From an uncultured Comamonadaceae bacterium (GTDB lineage Bacteria; Pseudomonadota; Gammaproteobacteria; Burkholderiales; Burkholderiaceae_C), in the NCBI GenBank assembly GCA_937871735.1, contig CALMOI010000286.1, forward strand, positions 1 to 15,059: a stretch of 15,059 nucleotides of DNA. Reading direction: 5' to 3'. Position 1 is the first letter of the stretch. The number at the start of each line of letters is the position of its first letter. This document shows positions 8,976 to 15,059 of the stretch, piece after piece. A model generated the notes under the pieces. It did no database searches and was not told where the DNA came from. It saw nothing but the letters and a program-made list of their open reading frames with translations. Position numbers and translations under genes: made by a program.

Positions 8976-10241
8976 GTGATTTCCGTCAAATACTTCAACT
9001 CCGGCATGTCTGGTGCGCCGTCGCTGACCAACAACTGGGGCGACCTCATCGCCCTGCTAGATGCTTGCTTGGTCACCGGCTTTGCCCTCAAAACCGTCAA
9101 CAGCTTGACCTGTGCCGACGGCGTGGCCACGGCCACCATCAGCTCCGGTCACAGCTACGCTGTCGGCCAAGTCGTCACGATTGCAGGCTGCAATGAGGCC
9201 GCGTACAACGGCGAGCAACGAGTGACCAACGTCACGTCCACCACGTTCCAGTTCGCTGTGGCTGGCACTCCGACAAGTCCAGCCACTACAACCAGCGCCA
9301 TCAGTGCCAAGGTGGCCCCTTTGGGTTGGGATAAACCCTTCAGCGGCACGAACAAAGCGGCGTACCGCAGCGCCGATGTGCAAAGCAACCGGCACTACCT
9401 GCGCGTAGACGATGCGGTCAAAGTGGCTGGCGCTGGCGTAGCTGGCGGTGCCGACTACACAACAACCTGGGCGAAGTGGGCAAACGTTGGGATTTGCGAG
9501 TCCATGACCGACATCGACACCCCGGTAGGCGCGCAAGCTCCGTTTGATCCGGCGCGGCCCACCCGCAACTGGGCGCAAGTCGGGGCCAATCAATGGGGGT
9601 GGCACAAGTGGTATCACGCCCGGCAAGGCGGTTCTGATTTTGCTGGTGACGGTGGTGCTAGTGTCAAGTCTTGGGTTCTGATTGGCGATGGCCGCACCTT
9701 CTACCTGCTGATCAGTTACACCGGCGGTGGACGCAGTTTCTACTCCTTCGGTGACCCCATCGGCTTTAAAACGGCTGATGGCTACAGCACCATGTTGTGT
9801 GCCGACGACGTGGCCGACAGCAATAGCGGTTTGAGCTATGTCGGGCAGTTCAATGGCTACGGCCTTGTGGCCTCATTGGACTGCACGGGTAAGTTGCTGC
9901 TGCGCGACTACTCGCAACTGGGCAACCCGGTGCGCTGGGGCGCTACCAGCTTGCAATTGAGCAATGGTCAGAGTGTGAGCGGACGTGGGAGCATGCCGTT
10001 CCCCAATGGCCCGGACTACGCATTTTGGCTGCTGCCCATGTACATGATCCAAGAGTCGGCCCATGCTCGTGGCCTGTTGCCAGGGATTTTCTGGATGCCG
10101 CAAAACTTGCCGTACACCGATCTGACCATCGTAGACAACGTGGCCGGTTATGCAGGGCGCAAATTCATGCTGTTGCGCCAAGCCTATGTCGGCAACCAAG
10201 AGGCCATGATCGCCTTCGACATGACCGGCCCTTGGAGGTAA
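8976..10241 (+). CDS. Tail protein of 421 residues, probable tail-tip or receptor-contact component
   Basis: The start is GTG at 8976, supported by AAGGA at 8963-8967 with eight bases of spacing; 27 bases separate it from the previous stop. The N-terminus (ISVKYFNSGMSGAPSLTNNW, then LIALLDACLVTGF) resembles a family I recall in tail regions of proteobacterial siphophages. Residues about 40-105 form a short beta domain with the pattern YAVGQVVTIAGCNEAAYNGE and TTFQFAVAGTP, typical of phage tail Ig-like or fibre repeats. The rest is rich in Gly, Trp and Tyr (WGWHKWYHARQGG, GRTFYLLISYTGGGRSFYS) and has no enzyme signature. It is followed by the LamG-domain gene, whose Shine-Dalgarno overlaps this stop. 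A role at the tail tip is inferred from position. Confidence 0.78.
   Translation: MISVKYFNSGMSGAPSLTNNWGDLIALLDACLVTGFALKTVNSLTCADGVATATISSGHSYAVGQVVTIAGCNEAAYNGEQRVTNVTSTTFQFAVAGTPTSPATTTSAISAKVAPLGWDKPFSGTNKAAYRSADVQSNRHYLRVDDAVKVAGAGVAGGADYTTTWAKWANVGICESMTDIDTPVGAQAPFDPARPTRNWAQVGANQWGWHKWYHARQGGSDFAGDGGASVKSWVLIGDGRTFYLLISYTGGGRSFYSFGDPIGFKTADGYSTMLCADDVADSNSGLSYVGQFNGYGLVASLDCTGKLLLRDYSQLGNPVRWGATSLQLSNGQSVSGRGSMPFPNGPDYAFWLLPMYMIQESAHARGLLPGIFWMPQNLPYTDLTIVDNVAGYAGRKFMLLRQAYVGNQEAMIAFDMTGPWR
10234..10238 (+). promoter_or_regulatory. Strong Shine-Dalgarno GGAGG overlapping the end of the upstream gene
   Basis: GGAGG at 10234-10238 sits directly before the TAA stop of the 421-residue protein and five bases before the ATG at 10244. 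It is the best ribosome binding site in the operon and fixes the start of the LamG protein, where a longer open frame would begin far inside the upstream gene. Confidence 0.75.
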
Positions 10242-10243
10242 CG

Positions 10244-11269
10244 ATGGCTGATCCCTGTTATGACAATGTTGTCATCCAATTGCTGGGGGAGACTTGGGCT
10301 GGATTGCGTGACTCTAGCCGGTTTCCAAACGATCTGAATTGTTCAGGCGGTGTTGCGCTTTCCAGTGTTGACGGGGTGCCAAGCGTCCTGTTTACTGAGG
10401 GGGTAGCGTCAACTTCTTTGGATTTCAGCTTGGGCGGGGTAGATCAACTATGCATTGATGCATGGGTCTATCCGTTGAGTATGCACAGCCCATCCATCAT
10501 TTTTTGGGGCAGAGGGGATTTGGCATCGCAAGCGGGTAACAGTGCGTACCTGATGGTTAGGCCGTCGTTGAGCAGTGAGGTCTGCGGAGTCAATTACAAC
10601 GGATCTAACAATGTGATGGTCCTAGCCCCGGCCCCGCCAGTGGGTGTGTGGTCACATATCGCACTGACTATTGGAGATGGGTATGTGCGCACATGGCTTA
10701 ATGGTAATCTGGTTGCAGCCACTGGATTTGCTGGGGTTGTGAACATAGGGTCATCAGTGTTCCCCACATCAATAGGTGCTCTCCCACATGACATCGGCGG
10801 TGATACCTACGCATTTGACGGGCACATCCGTCGTTTGAGGGTCACAAAGGGTGTATCGCGCTGGGCTGCTCAATTTGATCCGCCCCAAGATGTTGATTAC
10901 AACGTGCTGACGCAACCTGGAGCGTCAGCGCCGGTAGTTCCAGCGCTATACAGCCCCCAAAACACCGCGTCTCAACAGCCCGGCCCGCCACCATCGGCAT
11001 TAAAACCAGTGTCAGCGCTGCGGCGCGACATCTACTTTGGCGGCGCTGGCCGCGTAGCGGGGGTGACCACGGTCAATGGCGTGGCAGCATCGAAGCGGGT
11101 GTGGCTGCAAGAGAAGGCTAGCAAGCTGGTCATCGCGCAAACGTGGAGTACCGCCAATGGCACCTACGAGTTCAACAACGTCGATCTGACGCGCGAATAC
11201 GTGGTGTTTGCCGATGACCACACCAAGGTCTACAACGCGGTCGTGTCAGACCGGGTGGTGCCAGCATGA
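10244..11269 (+). CDS. LamG/concanavalin-like tail protein, probable glycan-binding receptor protein
   Basis: The product has 341 residues. Residues about 1-215 have the marks of a LamG-type jelly-roll domain: IDAWVYPLS, the central VGVWSHIALTIGDGYVRTWL followed by NGNLVAA, and the closing FDGHIRRLRVTKGVSRW with FDPP, a pattern common in phage LamG proteins. Residues about 220-258 are a proline- and alanine-rich linker. Residues about 259-341 form a second beta domain (RDIYFGGAGRVAG, KRVWLQEKASKLV, NGTYEFNNVD, EYVVFADDHTKVYNAVVSD) like the carboxypeptidase-regulatory or Ig-like fold seen on phage tail proteins. LamG domains bind sugars, so recognition of capsule or lipopolysaccharide is a reasonable inference. 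The LamG half is visibly less GC-rich than its C-terminal half and neighbours, which suggests domain exchange. The next gene overlaps as ATGA. Confidence 0.82.
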   Translation: MADPCYDNVVIQLLGETWAGLRDSSRFPNDLNCSGGVALSSVDGVPSVLFTEGVASTSLDFSLGGVDQLCIDAWVYPLSMHSPSIIFWGRGDLASQAGNSAYLMVRPSLSSEVCGVNYNGSNNVMVLAPAPPVGVWSHIALTIGDGYVRTWLNGNLVAATGFAGVVNIGSSVFPTSIGALPHDIGGDTYAFDGHIRRLRVTKGVSRWAAQFDPPQDVDYNVLTQPGASAPVVPALYSPQNTASQQPGPPPSALKPVSALRRDIYFGGAGRVAGVTTVNGVAASKRVWLQEKASKLVIAQTWSTANGTYEFNNVDLTREYVVFADDHTKVYNAVVSDRVVPA

Positions 11270-11640
11270 TCGAGTTCGCCCCATCAGTCATCGCCGACCG
11301 TCTCCAGGCCCTGACGCGTGCGCTGGATGCCCACGACACCTTGCCCGGCGCGCTGCAAGTGCTTGACAGCACGGGTGCAGTGCTGGCCACCGCCACATTC
11401 CCACGGCCTAGCTCTGCGGGAGTGGTGGGTAACACGCTCACGTTGGGTACACCAACGGCATCGACCGTGGGCACTACCGGCACTGCCAACGCCGCCAAAT
11501 TTGTGGATGGTGCCGGTGTGCTGGTGGCCCGCATGTCCGTCGGTTTAGTGGGCAGCAACGCCCCGGTGCAGTTGTCTGCATTGCAGCTCTACGCCGGTGG
11601 TGAGTTCGCCGTGTCCGTTGCGACGCTGGCCGAGGCGTAG
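11266..11640 (+). CDS. Small tail protein, 124 residues, function unknown
   Basis: The ATG at 11266 overlaps the LamG gene stop as ATGA, so translation is probably coupled. The first part is helical (PSVIADRLQALTRALDAH), and the rest is a short-strand, glycine- and threonine-rich beta region (LQVLDSTGAVLATATFPRP, NTLTLGTPTASTVGTTGTA, then VLVARMSVGLVGSNAPVQLS). It has no cysteine and no recognised catalytic motif. It lies between the receptor-type LamG protein and the hub-like protein, so it is most likely a structural tail-tip component or an adaptor. I do not recognise the family with confidence. Confidence 0.7.
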   Translation: MIEFAPSVIADRLQALTRALDAHDTLPGALQVLDSTGAVLATATFPRPSSAGVVGNTLTLGTPTASTVGTTGTANAAKFVDGAGVLVARMSVGLVGSNAPVQLSALQLYAGGEFAVSVATLAEA

Positions 11641-11644
11641 ACCT

Positions 11645-13708
11645 ATGCCCATCAACTCGACAGCGCTGGATTTTGCTGGGGCGTATCTCACGCCGACCGG
11701 CAGCGCTGTTGCGTTGAATTTTGGTGAAGCCACAGCGCCAGCTATTGCCGCCGCTGTGGGCATGGTCGTGCCCGCTCCTCGTGTCTATGTGCGAGTTACG
11801 ACGCAGTCATACCCGGTGGCACTAGATTTTGCTGGGGTGTACACCTCACTACCCGGCAACGCGGTCAATCTCAATTTTGGTGAGTCCGTCACTATCCCCG
11901 CCGTCAGCGCTGCGCTGGCGCTAATGGTCGCTGCCCCACGCTTGCGTGTCGAAGCCCAGTGCGTTCCGGCCCCGGTAGATGGTCAGGTTCAGATCGTGAT
12001 TGCTGCCCCCGTGTTCGTGGTCATTGCGGCTTACGACAACCGCGTGACTCGCTTTCAAGGTGCGTCTGCAAGTGCAGTGCACCAGGTTGGTCAGCGCTAC
12101 GAATCCAGCAGCGCCAGCAACTGGGATGTGGGCCATCAGCACGCAGGGGGTCACGCTGCGCCGTGGCGCACGGCATCAGCTCAATACGCCGCTGCCAGCA
12201 TGGCGACACAGCCTGCGCTGCCGCTGCCGCTGGCCGTCGAGCTGGCGTACAGCTCCGCAGATCAAATCAGCAAGTCCAGCGCCGCTCGCCACCAGCGCGC
12301 TGATCCAGAGCAGCAAGATCGTTCTGGCGTATTCGAGGTTGCGACAGACCGTGCGGTCGGAGCATCCATCGTCGGGCAAGTGGCGGTGGAACACCGTCGT
12401 GTGCTGGACTCAATCTGGCAGCGTCAAGGCATAGCCCGTGAGCGCCAGCAGCACGGACGCAGCGGGGCCAGCCCGCGACTGTCTGGTAAATCAGCATTCG
12501 CTCGCTGGCAGTTGGCCGGTGGCGCACCAGCAGGGCGTTCAGTTCGCCCAGTTGTGCCAGTCATTCCCGTGCGACCGGGCGGCACAACACTCAATTTTGT
12601 GTGCTCGCTGTCTGAACACCCACTGCCGCCCGCATGGGCTGTGCGCCTGAACTTCGGGGCTAACCCTTGTGGCCAAGTGCTGGCCCCTCTTTACATACTT
12701 CCTGCGAGGTTTTACATGGTTGTCCATGCGCTATCTGCCGTCCGCGTCAATGCCGATGGCAGTGCTACAGCCTTGCCGATCTACAACGCATCGTTGTCGG
12801 CTGACCGCAGTTCATTCGGATGGTCTGTCGGCATTACTGGCCACAGTGACTTGTTTGATGCGTTGCAGCCTGTTGATGGCACGCCTTGCATCGTGCGGGT
12901 CACGCTCGATGGCATCGACTGGGTGATGGCCGTGGACAAGGTGCGGCGCACATATGAGTTCGGCAAGCGTGGTGCCAGTGCCTCGGGGCGCAGCGTCACC
13001 TCGTTAATCAGTGCCCCGTTTGCGCGCAGCGTGGCCAGCACCAATACCAGCGCCATAACAGCGCAGCAGTTCGCAGCGGCGGCGCTGGACTTGACCGGCA
13101 TCGGCCTAGATTGGGGCATTGACGACTGGCTGTTGCCTGCCGGGGCACTTAGCGTGCATGACACGCCGCTCAATACCGTGCGCGCCGTTGCCAGCGCCGC
13201 AGGTGGCTACCTTCAAAGCCACCGCAGTTTGCCCACTTTGCAAGTGCGCCACCCTTACCCAGTTGCGCCTTGGGACTGGGCCGATGCCGTGCCAGACGTG
13301 TCTCTGGCACCTGATGCCATCATCACCGGCTCATTCGAGCGGGCTGATGGCCCTGATGTGGATGCGGTTTACGTGAGCGGCACGACAGCGGGTGTGTTGG
13401 CGCTGGTCAGGCGCAGCGGCACGGCTGGGAGCAAGTTGGCGGATATGCAAACGATGGCGGGTGTCACCCATGTCACCGCAGCGCGCCAGCTCGGCATGTC
13501 GGTGCTGGGAGCCGCTGGGGCAAAACACTTGGTCGAGATCAGCTTGCCGGTGCTGACTGGATCATCGCAACCGGGTGTGCTTGACGTGGGGCAGCTCGTG
13601 GAGGTCACCGGCAGTAGCGGCTGGCGCGGTCGTGTGCGTGCTGTGACCGTCGAGACCCCATTGCCGAAGGTTCGGCAAACCGTCACGCTCGAAAGGCACC
13701 TGTCATGA
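11645..13708 (+). CDS. Hub-like tail protein with N-terminal repeats and C-terminal hub domain
   Basis: The product has 687 residues from the ATG at 11645, four bases after the upstream stop; an earlier GTG in frame at 11597 would overlap the upstream gene and is not favoured. The N-terminus holds two copies of a 21-residue unit (ALDFAG...VxLNFGE) and a diverged third near residues 316-340. Residues about 130-300 are low-complexity, rich in Ala, Ser, Gln, His and Arg with regularly placed tryptophans (ASNWDVG, DSIWQRQG, FARWQLAGG), probably an extended linker. From about residue 358 a hub-type domain follows: VTLDGIDWVMAVDKVRRTYE, RSVTSLI, then LDWGIDDWLLPAGALSVHDT, GGYLQSH and a C-terminal LVEVTGSSGWRGRVRAVTVE that ends in a strand. 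This resembles gp27/Mu gp44-type hub proteins of tails. The last gene overlaps as ATGA. Confidence 0.78.
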   Translation: MPINSTALDFAGAYLTPTGSAVALNFGEATAPAIAAAVGMVVPAPRVYVRVTTQSYPVALDFAGVYTSLPGNAVNLNFGESVTIPAVSAALALMVAAPRLRVEAQCVPAPVDGQVQIVIAAPVFVVIAAYDNRVTRFQGASASAVHQVGQRYESSSASNWDVGHQHAGGHAAPWRTASAQYAAASMATQPALPLPLAVELAYSSADQISKSSAARHQRADPEQQDRSGVFEVATDRAVGASIVGQVAVEHRRVLDSIWQRQGIARERQQHGRSGASPRLSGKSAFARWQLAGGAPAGRSVRPVVPVIPVRPGGTTLNFVCSLSEHPLPPAWAVRLNFGANPCGQVLAPLYILPARFYMVVHALSAVRVNADGSATALPIYNASLSADRSSFGWSVGITGHSDLFDALQPVDGTPCIVRVTLDGIDWVMAVDKVRRTYEFGKRGASASGRSVTSLISAPFARSVASTNTSAITAQQFAAAALDLTGIGLDWGIDDWLLPAGALSVHDTPLNTVRAVASAAGGYLQSHRSLPTLQVRHPYPVAPWDWADAVPDVSLAPDAIITGSFERADGPDVDAVYVSGTTAGVLALVRRSGTAGSKLADMQTMAGVTHVTAARQLGMSVLGAAGAKHLVEISLPVLTGSSQPGVLDVGQLVEVTGSSGWRGRVRAVTVETPLPKVRQTVTLERHLS
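11666..11728 (+). repeat. 63-bp coding repeat, copy 1 (LDFAG...LNFGE unit)
   Basis: In-frame 21-codon unit encoding LDFAGAYLTPTGSAVALNFG plus E. It matches copy 2 at 14 of 21 residues by my alignment, with LDFAG at the start and LNFGE at the end kept. Confidence 0.75.
11822..11884 (+). repeat. 63-bp coding repeat, copy 2 (LDFAG...LNFGE unit)
   Basis: In-frame 21-codon unit encoding LDFAGVYTSLPGNAVNLNFG plus E, 156 bp after the start of copy 1. Both copies are followed by a strand-like segment ending in MVVPAPR or MVAAPR, so the true repeat is larger, about 50 residues. A diverged third unit (LNF...VRLNFG) lies near 12590-12662. Confidence 0.72.
12706..12709 (+). promoter_or_regulatory. Internal Shine-Dalgarno GAGG before an in-frame ATG at 12716
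   Basis: GAGG at 12706-12709 lies six bases before the ATG at 12716, which is in frame with the hub-like gene and coincides with the start of its recognisable hub domain. It may allow a second, shorter product of 330 residues, or be a relic of a once separate hub gene. The site is visible; its use is untested. Confidence 0.4.
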
Positions 13709-13932
13709 ACATCTACCAACAGCTTGTCGGCCTGCTGCCCCAGAACCCGCTCATGGTTGCAACCGTGACGACGGTGCATACCGCCGATGGAGCCAGCACA
13801 GTCACATGGCCAGGAGGGCAGCAACAGCGCGTGCGCGGCACCAGCGTGGCCGCTGGTCATCAAGCATTTGTACGGGCAGGGGTGATTGAAGGTGCAGCGC
13901 CCGATTTGCCACTGGTCGTCATCGAGGTTTAA
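13705..13932 (+). CDS. Small beta-rich last gene of the tail operon, 75 residues
   Basis: The ATG at 13705 overlaps the hub gene stop as ATGA and has AAAGG at 13692-13696, eight bases upstream. After a short helix (IYQQLVGLLP) the rest reads as beta strands (LMVATVTTVHTADGASTVTW, then QRVRGTSVAAGHQAFVRAG). A short strand set with PGG and RVRG turns would suit an OB-fold-like or spike-tip protein acting with the hub, but no diagnostic motif is seen. It is the last gene before the apparent right end of the prophage. Its being a real gene rests on the coupled start, its codon pattern and its position. Confidence 0.7.
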   Translation: MNIYQQLVGLLPQNPLMVATVTTVHTADGASTVTWPGGQQQRVRGTSVAAGHQAFVRAGVIEGAAPDLPLVVIEV

Positions 13933-13996
13933 AGACGGGCACTTGAGCCGATGCTGATTGCAATTCTTTTTCACTCAGCGAAACAACTTACACCCG

Positions 13997-14007
13997 TCAA
14001 ATATCGC
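13997..14007 (+). repeat. 11-bp direct repeat near the phage right end, inner copy
   Basis: TCAAATATCGC, repeated exactly at 14020-14030, 23 bp start to start. Adjacent, similarly spaced sites are how transposase-binding sites are arranged at Mu ends, so this may be the inner of two end sites. That role is inference. Confidence 0.6.
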
Positions 14008-14015
14008 GCTTTTCA

Positions 14016-14723
14016 ATGATCAAATATCGCAGCGCGCTTCAGCTGAACCTGAACGCAGCCGATGGCACGCCCGCCCCGGCCCCCAACGCCCCACCCGAAG
14101 CGGTGCTGGCCCACATCTTGGACAGCAACCCTGACTTGCTGGCCTCGCGCCTGAACGAACAACTGGCCGAGCGCCGTTTGCGCCAAGCCGGGGCTGACCA
14201 CTGGCCCACGGTAGATGCCTTGGCCTCTTCCACGCGGGCCGAAAGCGATTCCACCAACACCTTGGGTTCGCGCTACCGCAACACCCAATTGGGCGTGCAA
14301 GTGGTGATTCCGCTGTATGCCGGGGGTGGCGTGAGTGCCGCCGAGCGCCAAGCCACCGCCGCGCTGACCGCCGCCAACGCCGACCGCGAAGCCTTGGCCC
14401 AGCGCATCGACACCCAATTCAGCGCAGACTGGAGCAGCGTGCAGGCGCTGCGCGCCAAACTGGCCGCCGCCCGCGAACTGGTGCTGGCCGCCAACCAAGC
14501 GCGCCAAGCCGCCGAACTGGGCATCAAAGGCGGTTTGCGCACCTGGGGCGATGTGAGCGCTGCCGCCATGCAACAGGCGCGCCGCCAAGCTGATGTGCTC
14601 AGCCTCAGCAACACGCTGCTCAAAACGCAGGTCAGGCTGTTGTCGCTGCTGCCCACCAACGACCCGGCTTGGCCGCAGTGGACGGCTGCGGCCTCGCGCT
14701 TGTCGCAAGCTGACAGCCGCTGA
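14016..14723 (+). pseudogene. TolC-family outer-membrane efflux protein, 5'-truncated C-terminal half
   Basis: The frame can be read from an ATG at 14016 for 235 residues, but the first five codons (MIKYR) appear to be phage-end sequence. From about residue 28 it follows the second structural repeat of TolC: VLAHILDSNPDLLASRLNEQ, then AERRLRQAGADHWPTVDALA, VQVVIPLYAGG at about 95-104 (the beta-barrel strand and turn), and the second helix pair including ELGIKGGLRTWGDVSAAAMQ and LLKTQVRLLSLLPT. Full TolC proteins have two such repeats, about 430-490 residues in all; here the first is missing, along with the signal peptide. It therefore cannot be exported or form a channel. The missing half should lie beyond the left end of the prophage. 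It runs convergent to the PAP2 gene with 18 bases between. Confidence 0.8.
14020..14030 (+). repeat. 11-bp direct repeat near the phage right end, terminal copy
   Basis: TCAAATATCGC, exact copy of 13997-14007. It is followed by A at 14031, making a terminal CA, the dinucleotide expected at the 3' end of Mu-type elements. Confidence 0.6.
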
Positions 14724-14741
14724 AGTTGCGCAACCGGCGTG

Positions 14742-15059
14742 CTACCGGCCCGCGACCAGCCCGCGTGCTCGGCGCAAGCGCCACAGCCGCACCCGCAGCC
14801 AAGCGGCACGCAAAGCCAAGTTGCAGCCCCAGATCATCAAGCCGCTGAACAGCACGTCGCTGGCAAAGTGACCGCCTTGGGCGATGCGGGCTAAGCCAAT
14901 CACACTGCCGGCCAGCGCGCCAATCAGCAACCAGCGGCGGCGCGTGGCGGCGCTGCCCAGCAGGCCCACCGCTGCCAGCATGAAGCCCGTGCCCGCGTGG
15001 CCGCTGACAAACGAGCAGTTGGTGCGGCACTCGCGGGCGGGCCGCAGCGCCGGGGTGAA
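14742..15059 (-). CDS. PAP2-superfamily membrane phosphatase, partial (C-terminal part)
   Basis: The gene reads leftward from the right edge to a TAG at 14742-14744; its start is outside the window. The 105 visible residues hold two PAP2 signatures: NCSFVSGHAGTGF (motif 2, SGH at about 19-21) and ARIAQGGHFASDV (motif 3, Arg 58, His 64, Asp 68). Between and after these are hydrophobic segments (LLIGALAGSVIGLA, and LFSGLMIWGCNLAL), then a basic tail (RVRLWRLRRAR). PAP2 enzymes remove phosphate from membrane lipids such as phosphatidic acid, undecaprenyl diphosphate or lipid A; the substrate cannot be told from this part. Motif 3 has Ala in place of the usual Ser before the Arg. This is host DNA beside the interrupted tolC-like gene. 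Confidence 0.85.
   Translation of the reverse strand, partial: FTPALRPARECRTNCSFVSGHAGTGFMLAAVGLLGSAATRRRWLLIGALAGSVIGLARIAQGGHFASDVLFSGLMIWGCNLALRAAWLRVRLWRLRRARGLVAGR

Larger units (their letters stand above)
13933..14031 (+). mobile_element. Probable right end of the transposable prophage (attR-like junction near 14031)
   Basis: This stretch lies between the last tail gene and sequence that reads as the second half of a host TolC gene. It has no gene and is AT-richer than both sides. It holds a palindrome ATTGCAAT at 13957-13964, a T run at 13967-13971 and the two 11-bp direct repeats. The frame that becomes TolC-like starts to resemble that family right after 14031. The exact boundary base is inferred from the CA rule and the start of the homology; it could be off by several bases. 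The left end is outside the window, so a target-site duplication cannot be tested here. Confidence 0.55.

Noticed and set aside
11597..11644. GTG start at 11597 for the hub-like gene
   Set aside because: It lies inside the 124-residue gene and adds an Arg/Pro-rich segment; the ATG at 11645 begins the repeat region directly after the upstream stop.
13967..13984. TTTTTCAC-TCAG-CGAAAC segment that resembles a Mu end-binding site
   Set aside because: The two half-sites are too close together compared with the Mu consensus; the exact 11-bp direct repeats are better candidates.
14725..14734. Palindrome GTTGCGCAAC between the convergent tolC fragment and PAP2 gene
   Set aside because: It has no loop and no T run, so it is unlikely to act as an intrinsic terminator.

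Overview
The window is the distal part of a prophage followed by a short stretch of host chromosome. The high GC content, the head-tail gene types and the flanking TolC-like and PAP2 genes suggest a betaproteobacterial host, probably Burkholderiales and perhaps Comamonadaceae. That host call is inference from composition and family resemblance; no marker gene is present. The phage looks like a transposable (Mu-type) phage with a siphovirus tail, in the general style of the Pseudomonas B3/D3112 group. Mu gp36- and gp37-like connector genes are followed by a tail tube, a tape measure and a string of tail-tip genes. No sheath or Mu-type contractile baseplate genes are seen.

Positions 2-1685 hold three tightly coupled genes: a gp36-like head-completion protein (its 5' end lies outside the window), a gp37-like tail terminator and the tail tube protein. 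Positions 1687-1854 hold a small antisense gene that could encode a 55-residue, two-helix membrane protein. It sits where a tail-assembly chaperone pair would often be found. Positions 1876-5067 encode the tape measure protein, 1063 residues long.

Positions 5069-13932 form a nearly gapless tail-tip operon. In order it holds a small beta-rich protein, a 1154-residue modular tail protein with a recurring beta motif, a 421-residue tail protein, a LamG-domain protein likely to bind surface glycan, a 124-residue protein, a 687-residue hub-like protein and a 75-residue terminal protein. Most junctions are TGATG or ATGA overlaps or gaps of a few bases, so translation is probably coupled.

Positions 13933-14031 look like the right end of the prophage: non-coding sequence with two 11-bp direct repeats 23 bp apart, the second followed by A so that it ends in CA. 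Directly after it, an open frame continues as the C-terminal half of a TolC-family outer-membrane protein without its N-terminal half. The simplest reading is that the phage inserted into a tolC-like gene, leaving the first half of that gene beyond the left phage end. A PAP2-family phosphatase gene runs convergently off the right edge. No RNA genes, CRISPR arrays or insertion sequences were seen.
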